A DNA stretch of 64,000 bases from Streptomyces scabiei 87.22 (GCF_000091305.1 NC_013929.1:7378001-7442000); one strand, 5' to 3'. Numbered from the stretch's first letter, positions 33,619 to 42,703 are shown. Notes: a model not told the origin generated them from the letters alone. Numbers and translations: made by a program.

Positions 33619-34107
33619 ATGCCCGTTCCCCACATACGCCTCGCGACCTCGGACGACGAGGACACGCTCAGCCGGCTCGACCGCGACACCTGGTCCACCC
33701 TGCACTCCGTCCAGGCCCGCCCCGAGCAGCCGTACCCGCCGTTCTTCAACGAGCGTCACGGCCCGGGGGACCACCTGGTCGCCGAACTCGACGGGACGGT
33801 CGTCGGGTACGTCCGCCTCGCCGTCGCCTCCGGCCTGGCGTGTCACACGCACGTCCGCCAGATCCAGGGCCTCGCCGTCGCCGACCGGGCGCGCGGGGCG
33901 GGCGTCGCGCGAGCGCTGCTGCGCGCCGTGCAGGACGAGGCGCGCCGCCGGGGCGCCCGCCGGCTGACCCTGCGGGTCCTCGGCCACAACACCGCGGCCA
34001 GGAAGCTCTACGAGTCCGAGGGGTTCGTGGTGGAGGGCGTCCTGCCCGAGGAGTTCCTGCTCGACGGGCAGTACGTGGACGACGTGCTGATGGGCCGCCG
34101 GCTCTGA
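33619..34107 (+). CDS. GNAT family N-acetyltransferase
   Basis: 162 residues. Motif A (QIQGLAVADRARGAGVARALL) provides the acetyl-CoA pyrophosphate-binding loop R-x-x-G-x-(G/A), and motif B (LRVLGHNTAARKLYESEGF) closes the fold. It acetylates an amino group on an unknown substrate; similar proteins include RimJ/ribosomal-type and small-molecule enzymes. The ATG at 33619 follows a TACAGT (-10-like) sequence by about nine bases, with no Shine-Dalgarno, suggesting a leaderless message. It is convergent with marP. Confidence 0.87.
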   Translation: MPVPHIRLATSDDEDTLSRLDRDTWSTLHSVQARPEQPYPPFFNERHGPGDHLVAELDGTVVGYVRLAVASGLACHTHVRQIQGLAVADRARGAGVARALLRAVQDEARRRGARRLTLRVLGHNTAARKLYESEGFVVEGVLPEEFLLDGQYVDDVLMGRRL

Positions 34108-34147
34108 CCCGACCTGCCTGACCTGACCCGGCCGGCCGTCACCGACG

Positions 34148-34189
34148 GGTCACCGGGGCACGAGGTCACCGGGTCACGAGGTCACGAGC
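34148..34189. repeat. Short imperfect tandem repeat at the marP 3' end
   Basis: GGTCACCGGGGCACGA, GGTCACCGGGTCACGA, then GGTCACGAG: about two and a half 16-base units overlapping the marP stop codon. Probably slippage without function. Confidence 0.6.
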
Positions 34190-35358
34190 TCGCCCGTGTC
34201 CACCGGCGCCGTCGCGTCCGCCGCGCGCTTCGCGTCCGGGAGGACCTCGTCCACCGTGAGGACGTAACCCGTCTCGGCGTCCGAGGTGGAACGGGCGAAG
34301 ACCACGCCGAACACCCGGCCCTCGGTGGTGAGCAGGGGGCCGCCGGAGTTGCCGGGGCGGACCGTGGAACGGATGGAGTAGATGTCGCGGGTCACCGAGT
34401 CGGTGTTGTAGATGTTCCGGCCGGTGGCGTCGATACGGCTGGCGACCGTGGCCGCCTGGAGGTCAAGACCGCCGTCCTCCGGGTAACCGGCGACGACCGC
34501 CGCGTCGCCGCGCCCGGCGCTGTCGTCGAAGCGCAGCAGCGGGGCCTTCAGCCCCGGGACGTAGAGGACCGCCACGTCCTTGTCCGGGTCGAAGAGCACG
34601 ACCTTCGCCTCGTACGCCCTGCCCACGCCGCCCACGCGCACGCTCGGGTCGTCGATGCCCGCCACCACATGGGCGTTGGTCATCACGTGCTCGGTGGCGT
34701 ACACGAAACCGCTGCCCTCGCGGCCCTGGGTGCCGGCCACGCCCTCGATCTTCACCGTGCTGCGCTTGGCGGCGCCCGTCGCGGCCGCGGTGACACTGTC
34801 GCCGGACGGCTTGGCGACCTCGGCCGTCGCCTCGTTCTCGAACGGGTTGAAGACCTGTGGGAAGCCCGCCTCCGTGAGCGCGGACGTGGCGTCCGAGAAC
34901 CAGGCCGGAGTGGTGTCCGGCATGGTGTCCTGCACGGCGCCGAGCAGCACGGAGTTACGGATCGAGTTGGTCACCACCGCCGACGAGGACGCCCCGAGGA
35001 CGCTCGCGGCCACCCAGGCCACGATGAGCACGGCGAGGGTGTTGGCCGCCGCCCCGCCGATGCCGTCCGCCACCCGCAGCGGACTGCGGTCGATCTCCCG
35101 GCGCAGCCGCAGCGCCAGCCTGCCCGCCAGCTCGTGTCCGATCACCCCCGGCACCAGCACCGTCAGCACCGCCGTGACCGTCGCCGCCGGAGTGCCCGCC
35201 TCCACCAGCTCCATCATCCAGGGCAGTACCCAGACGCCGGTGGCCGCGCCGCCCACGAATCCGGCGAGGGACACACATCCCGCCACCAGGCCGCGACGGT
35301 AACCCGACGCCGCGTAGGCGAGGATCACCAGCATCAGCAGGATGTCGAGCACGTCCAC
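34174..35358 (-). CDS. MarP-family membrane serine protease (CvpA domain plus trypsin-like domain)
   Basis: 394 residues. An N-terminal CvpA-like region has four transmembrane helices (residues 1-130, starting MDVLDILLMLVILAYAASGY), and a periplasmic-side chymotrypsin-fold protease follows with triad H230 (TNAHVVAG), D261 (PDKDVAVLYV) and S338 (RPGNSGGPLL). In mycobacteria MarP is needed for acid resistance and cleaves a peptidoglycan hydrolase; here the neighbour is a peptidoglycan amidase (PGRP), divergently placed. That is suggestive but not proof of a pair. The ATG start at 35358 fits the family. Confidence 0.93.
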   Translation of the reverse strand: MDVLDILLMLVILAYAASGYRRGLVAGCVSLAGFVGGAATGVWVLPWMMELVEAGTPAATVTAVLTVLVPGVIGHELAGRLALRLRREIDRSPLRVADGIGGAAANTLAVLIVAWVAASVLGASSSAVVTNSIRNSVLLGAVQDTMPDTTPAWFSDATSALTEAGFPQVFNPFENEATAEVAKPSGDSVTAAATGAAKRSTVKIEGVAGTQGREGSGFVYATEHVMTNAHVVAGIDDPSVRVGGVGRAYEAKVVLFDPDKDVAVLYVPGLKAPLLRFDDSAGRGDAAVVAGYPEDGGLDLQAATVASRIDATGRNIYNTDSVTRDIYSIRSTVRPGNSGGPLLTTEGRVFGVVFARSTSDAETGYVLTVDEVLPDAKRAADATAPVDTGELVTS

Positions 35359-35580
35359 TCCAGCCGCCTCTCTCTAGGGACCCTGTAGTACGGGCGCGGC
35401 GGCCCCAGTGATCAGCCGGGCCCCCGCGGCGGCCCGCCGGTCCGCGCGAACCGGCCACCACCGTGCCGCATCCGCCTGGAACAGTGAAAACGCCCCGGGC
35501 CACGGCGTTGGTTCCTTCCGCTTCCACCGGGTGGCCCACCCCACATCGCGGGCGGGGCGCATCCGGGTGACTCTGGGGAC

Positions 35581-36486
35581 ATGCGTGTGTTCCGGATGTC
35601 ACGGGGGGCGCGAATACGGCGGCTGCGCCGCGCGTGGCGCAGCCGTACCCGGACCCCGCGCGCCCCGGGCCCGCTCCACCGGCGCTCGCGCCCGGCCCGT
35701 GACCGCGTGCGCCTGGCCTGGGAGCACGCGGATCCGCCCCGGCGCGTCCTGCTGGTGCTGCTGGCCTGTCTGCCCGGCCTTGCGGCCGTCCTCGTGCTGG
35801 TCCTGCTCGCGGTCGGCACGGACCGACCGGGACATCGCGCGGGCCGGCCCGCCGCCCGGCCCGTCCCGCCGCACCAGGCGCCCATGCCGCCCATCGTGCC
35901 GCGGGCCCGCTGGCTGGAGAAGGAAGCGCCCAGCCAGCCGCCCGCCCGCTACGACGACGAGGTGGCCGCCGTCTTCATCCACCACACGGACTCGCCCAAC
36001 GGCTACGACTGCGCCGACGCGCCCCGCATCATCCGCTACCTGTACGCCGGCCAGACCGGAGCCAAGGACTGGGACGACATCGGCTACAACTTCCTCGTCG
36101 ACCGCTGCGGCACCATCTACGAGGGCCGTGCGGGCGGCATCACCCGCGCCGTCACCGGCGCCCACACCCAGGGCTTCAACCACCGCACCACCGGCATCGC
36201 CGCCCTCGGCACCTTCACCGCCGGGGTTCCCGTCCCCCGGGCCATGACCGATGCGATCGCCGCCCTGGCGGCCTGGAAACTCGGCCTCTCCGACACCGAC
36301 CCGCGCGGCAGCGTCCGGCTCACCTCCAGCAACAGCCTCAGCCGCTACCCCTCCGGCACCACCGTGCTGCTGCCCACCCTCGCGGGCCACAGCGACGGTT
36401 ACATGACCAGCTGCCCGGGCGCGGCCCTCGCGGAACGCCTGCCCGCCATCAGGGAGCTGGCGGCGCACCTCCAGGGCCGGCGCTGA
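35581..36486 (+). CDS. Membrane-anchored N-acetylmuramoyl-L-alanine amidase (PGRP/amidase_2)
   Basis: 301 residues. A long very basic N terminus (residues 1-54) precedes one transmembrane helix (55-79), so the catalytic domain (about 105-298) lies outside. PGRP-type zinc ligands are H134 (VFIHHTDS), H270 (LAGHSDGY) and C278 (TSCPGAA), all present, so it should cut the muramic acid to L-Ala bond. YNFLVDRCGTIYEGRAGG and GAHTQGFN are family signatures. ATG with GGGGAC upstream. Unusual in that most PGRP amidases have cleavable signals; here a 54-residue Arg-rich cytoplasmic tail precedes the helix. Confidence 0.9.
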   Translation: MRVFRMSRGARIRRLRRAWRSRTRTPRAPGPLHRRSRPARDRVRLAWEHADPPRRVLLVLLACLPGLAAVLVLVLLAVGTDRPGHRAGRPAARPVPPHQAPMPPIVPRARWLEKEAPSQPPARYDDEVAAVFIHHTDSPNGYDCADAPRIIRYLYAGQTGAKDWDDIGYNFLVDRCGTIYEGRAGGITRAVTGAHTQGFNHRTTGIAALGTFTAGVPVPRAMTDAIAALAAWKLGLSDTDPRGSVRLTSSNSLSRYPSGTTVLLPTLAGHSDGYMTSCPGAALAERLPAIRELAAHLQGRR

Positions 36487-36602
36487 ACCGGATCTCATCG
36501 GGTTCACAGACAGCGCGCCCGGGCCTCACAGACTTCTCCCAGACACGCGCCCTACCGTCGTCGGTGTCACGCCGACCGGAGCCTGGGAAAGTGGTGGGGA
36601 AA

Positions 36603-36887
36603 ATGACCGGCAGCCGTACGAAGAACGCGTCCCGCGACCAGAGGCGGTCCTGGACCTCGGCCCTGCGGAGCCCCTGGACGGTGGCCTGCGCGGCGGCCGT
36701 CGTCGTGCTCGGCCCGTCCGCCGTGACCGCGTCCGCCCTGGACCGCGCCAACGCCGCGCCCCTGCACGGGGCCTCGGCCCCCGAGCACCCCGCCCCCGGT
36801 CAGGAGCGGGGCCGGCACGCCCACCCGTCCGCCGACGGGCAGTACGCGTACGTGCCGCGCGCGGGGAACCGCGGCTCGCGCCCCTGA
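36603..36887 (+). CDS. Small secreted or membrane-anchored protein, unknown
   Basis: 94 residues, ATG with a purine-rich GGGGAAA upstream. A basic N terminus (TGSRTKNASRDQRRSWTSAL) is followed by a hydrophobic segment (WTVACAAAVVVLGPSAVTAS), consistent with a signal peptide or single anchor, and a His/Pro-rich polar remainder. No family recognised. The last ten codons and the stop coincide with a partial match to the repeat core (GCGCGGGGAAC followed by CGCCCCTGA), so the 3' end may have been shaped by a decayed repeat. Moderate confidence that it is expressed. Confidence 0.55.
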   Translation: MTGSRTKNASRDQRRSWTSALRSPWTVACAAAVVVLGPSAVTASALDRANAAPLHGASAPEHPAPGQERGRHAHPSADGQYAYVPRAGNRGSRP

Positions 36888-36927
36888 ACGGCGGCAGCCG
36901 CGGCTCACGCCCCTGCAAAGACCCGTT

Positions 36928-37452
36928 TCAGCCCTCGCCCCGGAAGCGTTCCCAGAGCTTCGGGCAGCGCTCGGCGAGCGCCGCCTCGTCCTCGAAGTCC
37001 AGCGGGGTGCCCTCCGGTTCGCCGGGCGGGGGCGGGAGACCGAGGTCCGGGGCGACCACACCGGTGAGCTGCTCGTACGCCTCGTCCGCGGCGTAGCCCA
37101 GCTCCTCGCCGTCCCCGTCGACCTCGTCGTCGAAGTCGTCCAGCAGACCGGCGAGGGAGTCGGGATCGTGGACCGCGCCCTCGAAGACCTCCCGGCCCTG
37201 ACCGATCAGCCAGCACCGGAAGAAGTCGAACGCGTCGTCGCTGGCACCGTCCAGCAGCACCCACGCGGCGCCCCAGAGGTCCCAGGTGTAGGCGCGGTTG
37301 TAGCGGGACTCGAAGTGCCGGGCGAAGTCCAGCACCGCCTCCGGGTCCAGCCGGCCGAGCCGTTCCACGAGCAGGTCGGCCTGGTCCTCGGGGTCGCCCT
37401 CGGCGTCCTCGCGGGACGTGTCCACCAGCTCCCAGAACTCCGTCTCGTCCAT
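36928..37452 (-). CDS. DUF4240 domain protein
   Basis: 174 residues, strongly acidic. It begins MDETEFWELVDTSRED and contains LVERLGRLDPEAVLDFARHFE and YTWDLWGAAWVLLDGASDDAFDFFRCWLIGQGREVFE, the DUF4240 pattern common in streptomycetes, often as many paralogues. Function is unknown; members have been placed near toxin-immunity loci elsewhere but nothing here supports that. GTG one codon earlier (37455) is an equal start candidate. It lies 84 bases upstream of the WYL regulator's stop on the same strand. Confidence 0.85.
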   Translation of the reverse strand: MDETEFWELVDTSREDAEGDPEDQADLLVERLGRLDPEAVLDFARHFESRYNRAYTWDLWGAAWVLLDGASDDAFDFFRCWLIGQGREVFEGAVHDPDSLAGLLDDFDDEVDGDGEELGYAADEAYEQLTGVVAPDLGLPPPPGEPEGTPLDFEDEAALAERCPKLWERFRGEG

Positions 37453-37536
37453 CACGGGTCCAGCATCGTGCCTGGGCGGGTGCGACGCACGCGGAGGACG
37501 GCGGATTGTTATGACCGATGCGGACGCCCGGCGGAC

Positions 37537-38538
37537 TCACACGTCGGTGTAGAGCCCGGCGAGCCGGCGCGCGTCGTCCGCGAAGCGCTCCCGCAGCTCC
37601 GCCGGGGCCAGCACCTCGGCCTCCGGCCCCAGCGCCGTGAGCTGGGTGTGGGCCACCTCCTGCGACTCGACCCGGAGGGTGACGGTGGTCCCGCCCAGCT
37701 CGTCGGGGGAGCCGGCCGCCGCCAGGGCGTCGCGCGCGGACACGGGATCCACGACGTACGCCAGCCTCCGCAGCCCCCGCGCCGACAGCCGTACGAGGAC
37801 CTCCGTGTGCAGGATCGACCGGGCGAACCGTTCCGTCTGCTCGTCCCAGTACCCCGGCAGATCGAACCCTTCGTCGCGGGCGAAGCGGTCGCCGCCGTCC
37901 TCGACGGAGAGGAAGCGGTCGATGCGGTAGGTCCGGAACGGGCCGTCGCCCTCGCCGGTGCCGTCGCCCGCGGCGGGCACACGGGCGCACAGGTACCAGA
38001 CACCGGCCTTGAGGACGAGACCGTACGGCTCCAGCTCCCGCCCGACCTCCACGTCGCCCCTGCGGTACCGCGCGACGATCCGCCGGTCGTCCCACACGGC
38101 GTCCGCGACGGCCGGCAGCAGCTCGGGGGTCTTCGGCTCCTGGAACCAGCTGGGTGCGTCGAGATGGAAGCGCTGGGCGGCCGTACGGGAGGCGTCGCGG
38201 AGGGAGGGCAGCAGGGCGGCCGACACCTTCAGCCGGGCGGCGGAGGCCGCGTCCTCCAGCCCCATCTCCCGCAGCGCCCCCGGCACACCGCTGAGGAACA
38301 GCGCCTCGGCCTCGCTGCGGGCCAGCCCTGTGAGCCGGGTCCGGTACCCGCCGATCAGCCGGTAGCCTCCGGCCCGCCCCCGGTCCGCGTACACCGGGAC
38401 CCCTGCCTCCGACAGCGCCTGGGCGTCCCGGGTGACGGTGCGCTCGGACACCTCCAGCTCGCGGGCGAGTTCGGCGGCGGTCATGGAGGGCCGGGACTGA
38501 AGCAGCAACACCATCTTGATCAGCCGGGCAGCACGCAT
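37537..38538 (-). CDS. WYL-domain transcriptional regulator (HTH_11 type)
   Basis: 333 residues. The N-terminal DeoR/HTH_11 winged helix (LIKMVLLLQSRPSMTAAELA, LEVSERTVTRDAQALSEAGV, GRAGGYRLIGGY) is followed by a WYL domain (about 140-230; RRIVARYRR, LEPYGLVLKAGVWYLCARV) and the C-terminal WCX extension. WYL regulators sense nucleic-acid or nucleotide ligands in several systems, but there is no defence gene nearby and this looks like a housekeeping member. ATG at 38538; upstream is repeat E. No obvious target. Confidence 0.88.
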   Translation of the reverse strand: MRAARLIKMVLLLQSRPSMTAAELARELEVSERTVTRDAQALSEAGVPVYADRGRAGGYRLIGGYRTRLTGLARSEAEALFLSGVPGALREMGLEDAASAARLKVSAALLPSLRDASRTAAQRFHLDAPSWFQEPKTPELLPAVADAVWDDRRIVARYRRGDVEVGRELEPYGLVLKAGVWYLCARVPAAGDGTGEGDGPFRTYRIDRFLSVEDGGDRFARDEGFDLPGYWDEQTERFARSILHTEVLVRLSARGLRRLAYVVDPVSARDALAAAGSPDELGGTTVTLRVESQEVAHTQLTALGPEAEVLAPAELRERFADDARRLAGLYTDV

Positions 38539-38590
38539 ACGGCCATGATGCCGGGCGGGTGTGACACCGAGGGGGTGCGTGGTCCGGTGC

Positions 38591-38673
38591 GGGCCTGAAC
38601 AGCGCGGGGCGCAGCCCGTGCTGTTCAGGGGCGCGGGGAACTGCGCGACCAGCCCCCACCGGAGCCGCACCCG
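38591..38673 (-). repeat. Intergenic repeat, copy E (single arm, minus orientation)
   Basis: Only the stop-proximal arm (CTGCGCGACCAGCCCCCACC) and the internal CGGGGCGCAGCCCGTG hairpin remain. It ends 42 bases from the aceE stop. The far arm is missing. Confidence 0.85.
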
Positions 38674-38715
38674 CCGTCGAACCCGCGCCCCCGAGCCAGG
38701 AGGCGCCCCCGCCCC

Positions 38716-41418
38716 CTACAGCCCGTACCGCTCCCGGGCCTCCTTCACGGAGGTCGCCTTGACCTCACCCCGCCGCGCGAGCTGCGCGAGGGCCGCGACC
38801 ACGACCGACTGCGCGTCGACGCCGAAGTGGCGCCGCGCGGCCTCACGGGTGTCGGAGATGCCGAACCCGTCCGCACCGAGCGAGGAGTAGTCCTGCTCCA
38901 CCCACTGCGCGATCTGGTCCGGAACCTGGCGCATGTAGTCGGACACCGCCAGCACCGGCCCCTCGGCACCCTGCAGCGCCTGCCGGACGTACGGCGTCCG
39001 CTCCTCCCCGCGCAGCAGCGCGGCATCCGCCTCCAGCGCGTCCCGCCGCAGCTCGCTCCAGGACGTCGCCGACCACACGTCCGCCGCGACACCCCACTCC
39101 TCCGCGAGCAGCTTCTGCGCCTCCAGGGCCCAGTGGATCGCCGTACCGGAGCCGAGCAGCTGGACGCGCGGCGCGTTGGCCACCGGGGACAGCCCCGCCG
39201 ACTCGGCCGTGTTGAAGCGGTACAGGCCCTTGACGATGCCCTCGTCCACCCCGGCCACGCCCGGCTTCGCGGGCTGCGGCATCGGCTCGTTGTAGACGGT
39301 CAGGTAGTAGAAGACGTTCGGGTCCTCGCCCGGGGCGGCCTCGCCGTACATCCGGCGCAGACCGTCCTTGACGATCGCCGCGACCTCGTACGCGAACGCC
39401 GGGTCGTACGTCAGCGCCGCCGGGTTCGTCGCCGCGATGACCGGCGAGTGGCCGTCGGCGTGCTGCAGGCCCTCGCCCGTCAGGGTCGTACGGCCGGCCG
39501 TGGCACCGACGAGGAAGCCGCGGCCGAGCTGGTCGCCGAGCTGCCACATCTGGTCGGCCGTGCGCTGCCAGCCGAACATCGAGTAGAAGATGTAGAACGG
39601 GATCATCGCCTCGCCGTGCGTCGCGTACGACGTCGAGGCGGCGATGAAGTCGGCCATCGAACCGGCCTCGGTGATCCCCTCGTTGAGGATCTGCCCGTCC
39701 TTGGCCTCCTTGTAGTACATCAGCTGGTCACGGTCGACCGGCTCGTACGTCTGGCCCTTGGGGGAGTAGATCCCGAGCGACGGGAACAGCGACTCCATGC
39801 CGAAGGTGCGGGCCTCGTCGGGGACGATCGGCACCCAGCGGCGGCCGGTCTGCTTGTCGCGGACCAGGTCCTTGACGAGCCGGACGAAGGCCATGGTCGT
39901 CGCCACGTTCTGCGAGCCGGAGCCCTTGTCGAAGGCGGCGAACGTCTTGTCGGCGGCGGCCGGCAGCGGGGCCAGCGCGTGCGTACGGCGGGCCGGGGCC
40001 GGGCCGCCGAGCGCGGCGCGGCGCTCCTGGAGGTAGCGGACCTCGGCGGAGTCGGCGCCCGGGTGGCCGTAGGGGACCACGCCGTCGACGAAGTCGCTGT
40101 CCTTGATGGGGAGTTCGAGCAGATCACGCATCTGCTTGAACTCGTCCGTCGACAGCTTCTTCATCTGGTGGTTGGCGTTCTTCGACGCGAAGCCCTCGCC
40201 GAGGGTGAAGCCCTTGACGGTCTGCGCCAGGATGACGGTCGGGGCGCCCTTGAACTCGACGGCGGCCTTGTAGGCGGCGTACACCTTGCGCGCCTCGTGA
40301 CCACCGCGCGAGAGGTGGAAGCACTCCAGGATCTTGTCGTCGCTCAGCAGCTTCGCCATCTCGACGAGCGCCGGGTCCTTGCCGAAGAAGTCCTGGCGGA
40401 TGTAGGCGGCGTCGCGGGTCTGGTACGTCTGCACCTGCGCGTCCGGTACCTCGCGCAGGCGGCGGACGAGCGCGCCGGTGGTGTCGAGCTGGAACAGCTC
40501 GTCCCAGGCGGAGCCCCAGAGGGTCTTGATCACGTTCCAGCCGGCGCCCCGGAACTGGGCCTCCAGCTCCTGCACGATCTTGAAGTTGGCGCGGACCGGG
40601 CCGTCGAGGCGCTGCAGGTTGCAGTTGATGACGAAGGTGAGGTTGTCGAGACCCTCACGGGAGGCCAGGGCGAGTGCCGCCGTGGACTCGGGCTCGTCCA
40701 TCTCGCCGTCGCCGAGGAACGCCCAGACGTGGGAGGCCGAGACGTCCTTGATGGTGCGGCTGGTCAGATAGCGGTTGAAGCGCGCCTGGTAGATGGCGGA
40801 GAGGGGGCCGAGGCCCATGCTCACCGTCGGGAACTCCCACAGCCAGGGCAGGCGGCGGGGGTGCGGGTACGACGGGAGGCCGTCGCCGCCCGACTCGCGG
40901 CGGAAGTTGTCCAGGTGGGACTCGTTCAGCCGGCCGTCGAGGAAGGCGCGGGCGTAGATGCCGGGGGAGGCGTGGCCCTGGATGTAGAGCTGGTCGCCCG
41001 AGCCGTCGGCCTCCTTGCCCTTGAAGAAGTGGTTGAAGCCCGTCTCGTAGAGCCAGGCCGCGGAGGCGAACGTCGCGATGTGGCCGCCGACGCCGTACTT
41101 GCTGCCGCGGGTCACCATCGCGGCGGCGTTCCAGCGGTTCCACGCGGTGATCCGGCGCTCCATCGCCTCGTCACCGGGGATGCCCGGCTCGGCGGCGGTG
41201 GGGATGGTGTTGACGTAGTCCGTCTCGAGCAGCTTGGGCAGCGCGATGCCGTTGCCCTCCGCGCGCTCCAGGGTGCGCCGCATCAGGTACGCCGCGCGGT
41301 GCGGTCCCGCCGCCTTGGCGACGGCGTCCAGGGAGGCCTGCCATTCGGCGGTCTCCTCCGGGTCCCGGTCGGGGAGCTGGTCGAGCGCGCTCGGCTGGAT
41401 GGCGTGGGAGTCGGTCAT
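38716..41418 (-). CDS. aceE: Pyruvate dehydrogenase E1 component, homodimeric type
   Basis: 900 residues, the normal length. It decarboxylates pyruvate with thiamine diphosphate and acetylates the lipoyl group of E2. The ThDP motif GDGEMDEPES (GDG at 236-238) ends with the NCNLQRLDGPV segment. The C-terminal transketolase-like parts contain GHEARKVYAAYK, EGITEAGSMADFIA, TTLTGEGLQHADGHSP and APRVQLLGSGTAIHWALEA. ATG at 41418 (MTDSHAIQPS) is preferred to one 12 codons upstream because GAGGAAGG precedes it. It lies downstream of the GntR regulator on the same strand and carries a 17-base palindrome about 130 bases upstream. Confidence 0.96.
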   Translation of the reverse strand: MTDSHAIQPSALDQLPDRDPEETAEWQASLDAVAKAAGPHRAAYLMRRTLERAEGNGIALPKLLETDYVNTIPTAAEPGIPGDEAMERRITAWNRWNAAAMVTRGSKYGVGGHIATFASAAWLYETGFNHFFKGKEADGSGDQLYIQGHASPGIYARAFLDGRLNESHLDNFRRESGGDGLPSYPHPRRLPWLWEFPTVSMGLGPLSAIYQARFNRYLTSRTIKDVSASHVWAFLGDGEMDEPESTAALALASREGLDNLTFVINCNLQRLDGPVRANFKIVQELEAQFRGAGWNVIKTLWGSAWDELFQLDTTGALVRRLREVPDAQVQTYQTRDAAYIRQDFFGKDPALVEMAKLLSDDKILECFHLSRGGHEARKVYAAYKAAVEFKGAPTVILAQTVKGFTLGEGFASKNANHQMKKLSTDEFKQMRDLLELPIKDSDFVDGVVPYGHPGADSAEVRYLQERRAALGGPAPARRTHALAPLPAAADKTFAAFDKGSGSQNVATTMAFVRLVKDLVRDKQTGRRWVPIVPDEARTFGMESLFPSLGIYSPKGQTYEPVDRDQLMYYKEAKDGQILNEGITEAGSMADFIAASTSYATHGEAMIPFYIFYSMFGWQRTADQMWQLGDQLGRGFLVGATAGRTTLTGEGLQHADGHSPVIAATNPAALTYDPAFAYEVAAIVKDGLRRMYGEAAPGEDPNVFYYLTVYNEPMPQPAKPGVAGVDEGIVKGLYRFNTAESAGLSPVANAPRVQLLGSGTAIHWALEAQKLLAEEWGVAADVWSATSWSELRRDALEADAALLRGEERTPYVRQALQGAEGPVLAVSDYMRQVPDQIAQWVEQDYSSLGADGFGISDTREAARRHFGVDAQSVVVAALAQLARRGEVKATSVKEARERYGL

Positions 41419-41539
41419 TGCGCCGCCTTCCTCAGTCGAAGGGGGTTCCCTCATCGGTAAGCGTTCGGGGGTTGCCCTTGGTCTTTGGCAGGACAGGGCG
41501 ACGGGCTCCTGTGGAAGCCCGTCGGTGACTGTAACCCGC

Positions 41540-41556
41540 TGATCGATGATCGATCA
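41540..41556 (-). promoter_or_regulatory. Candidate operator upstream of aceE
   Basis: TGATCGATGATCGATCA is a perfect odd palindrome (eight-base arms around one G). A related TGATCA core lies 21 bases further upstream. The palindrome is AT-richer than its surroundings and close to the likely aceE promoter; a GntR-family repressor is encoded next to it, but its own upstream site looks different. Confidence 0.5.
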
Positions 41557-41710
41557 AAGGGTTGCGGGCAAAATATCTTGATCACGAGAAAGTCGGCACG
41601 GGGTGCCTCCAGCGGTGGCACCGGGTGACCTCTGCGATCCCGGGTTTGTGCAGGTGGGGCGGCGTTTGAGCGGGGGTTCGCTCAAGGGGGAGAGGGGTGG
41701 GGTGCGTGGG

Positions 41711-41832
41711 CGACTGCAGGGTGCGTGGGGCTTCTCGCGCAGTTCCCCGCGCCCCTCAACAGCATGGGGTGAGCCCGGGTGACCAAGGGGCGCGGGGAAC
41801 CGCGCGACCAGCCCCCACCGGGCCCGCAGCCG
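41711..41832 (-). repeat. Long intergenic inverted repeat, copy F (minus orientation)
   Basis: Left arm GTGGGGCTTCTCGCGCAG, right arm CGCGCGACCAGCCCCCACC with one changed base in the core (GGAACCGCGC). The inner part is reduced to about 30 bases. The right arm ends 28 bases from the GntR stop. Confidence 0.88.
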
Positions 41833-41860
41833 AAAACGCGCCCCCGACCGCCCCCGACCG

Positions 41861-42502
41861 CTACGCCGGTTCGTCGTCCGTGTGCGGGGCGCAGCCCAGG
41901 ACGTGGGACTTGACCAGGTCCGCGATCCGCGGATCGCGGCGGCGGAACGCGGCGACCAGCTCCTCGTGCTCCTCGGCGTACGACTGCTGCACCGTCCCCA
42001 GCCAGCGGATCGACAGGGCCGTGAACACCTCGATGCCCAGCCCCTCCCACGTGTGCAGCAGCACCGAGTTGCCCGCCGCCCGCACCAGCTCCCGGTGGAA
42101 CGCCACCGTGTGCCGCACCTGGGAGGTACCGTCCGCGTTGCGGTCCGCCTCGTACAGCGCGGCCACGTGCGGCTCCAGCGCCGAGCAGTCCTCCGCCAGC
42201 CGCTCCGCCGCCAGCTCCGCCGCGATCGCCTCCAGGCCGGCCCGGACCGGGTAGCTCTCCTCCAGGTCGGCCGCCGTCAGGTTCCGCACCCGTACGCCCT
42301 TGTTCGGCGCGGATTCGATCAACCGCAGCGACTCCAGCTCGCGCAGCGCCTCCCGCACGGGCGTCTGGCTGACCTCCAGCTCCGTCGCGATCCGCCGCTC
42401 CACGATCCGCTCACCCGGCTTCCACCGCCCGCTCACGATGCCTTCCACGATGTGCTCGCGGATCTGTTCGCGCAGCGAGTGGACGACGGGCGCGGTGGTC
42501 AT
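41861..42502 (-). CDS. GntR family regulator, FCD (FadR-type) subfamily
   Basis: 213 residues. Winged helix at the N terminus (about 7-72; REQIREHIVEGIVSGRWKPG, ATELEVSQTPVREALRELES) and an all-helical FCD ligand domain (about 80-205) with the metal-binding Asp/His set (YPVRAGLEAIAAELAAERL, HTVAFHRELVRAAG, EEHEELVAAFRRRD). FCD regulators usually bind small organic acids; lying between the 2-oxoacid dehydrogenase genes and directly upstream of aceE, it may sense pyruvate or a relative. ATG has AGGAG five bases upstream. A TTGAC...GACAA-type site lies in its own leader region. Confidence 0.87.
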   Translation of the reverse strand: MTTAPVVHSLREQIREHIVEGIVSGRWKPGERIVERRIATELEVSQTPVREALRELESLRLIESAPNKGVRVRNLTAADLEESYPVRAGLEAIAAELAAERLAEDCSALEPHVAALYEADRNADGTSQVRHTVAFHRELVRAAGNSVLLHTWEGLGIEVFTALSIRWLGTVQQSYAEEHEELVAAFRRRDPRIADLVKSHVLGCAPHTDDEPA

Positions 42503-42539
42503 GCGGGCTCCTTCGGCGGGGGACAGAGCCCCAAGGGCG

Positions 42540-42554
42540 TTGACCTCTAGACAA
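42540..42554 (-). promoter_or_regulatory. Candidate FCD-regulator operator in its own upstream region
   Basis: TTGACCTCTAGACAA, with outer TTG-C and G-CAA halves symmetric around TCT. FCD/FadR-type proteins often bind TTGTnnnnACAA-like sites and control themselves; binding here is inferred. Confidence 0.4.
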
Positions 42555-42703
42555 TAAAGCCGCGGCCCTCCGGTGGAGAGGCGCACGGGCGTGCTTTCGC
42601 GCAGGTGAGACGAGACTTACACGCCCCCGAGGAGCGCCGGTTTGTAAAGACCCGTACCGGCCAGGCTGAGGGGCCCCTCGGCGACAGGGCACGAACGCGC
42701 GGA

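Larger units (their letters stand above)
41419..41860. other. 442-base gap between the GntR gene and aceE
   Basis: It contains the candidate operator (41540-41556), a second TGATCA at 41578-41583, and repeat F next to the GntR stop. No coding signal. Confidence 0.6.

Noticed and set aside
34148..34189. GGTCAC tandem units as a regulatory array
   Set aside because: They overlap the marP stop codon in a convergent gap and look like simple slippage.
37537..38538. WYL regulator as part of a defence system
   Set aside because: Its neighbours are housekeeping genes (DUF4240, aceE); no nuclease, helicase or reverse transcriptase is close.
38827..41460. An 877-codon open frame antisense to aceE
   Set aside because: Mirror of aceE codons; no start site or domains.
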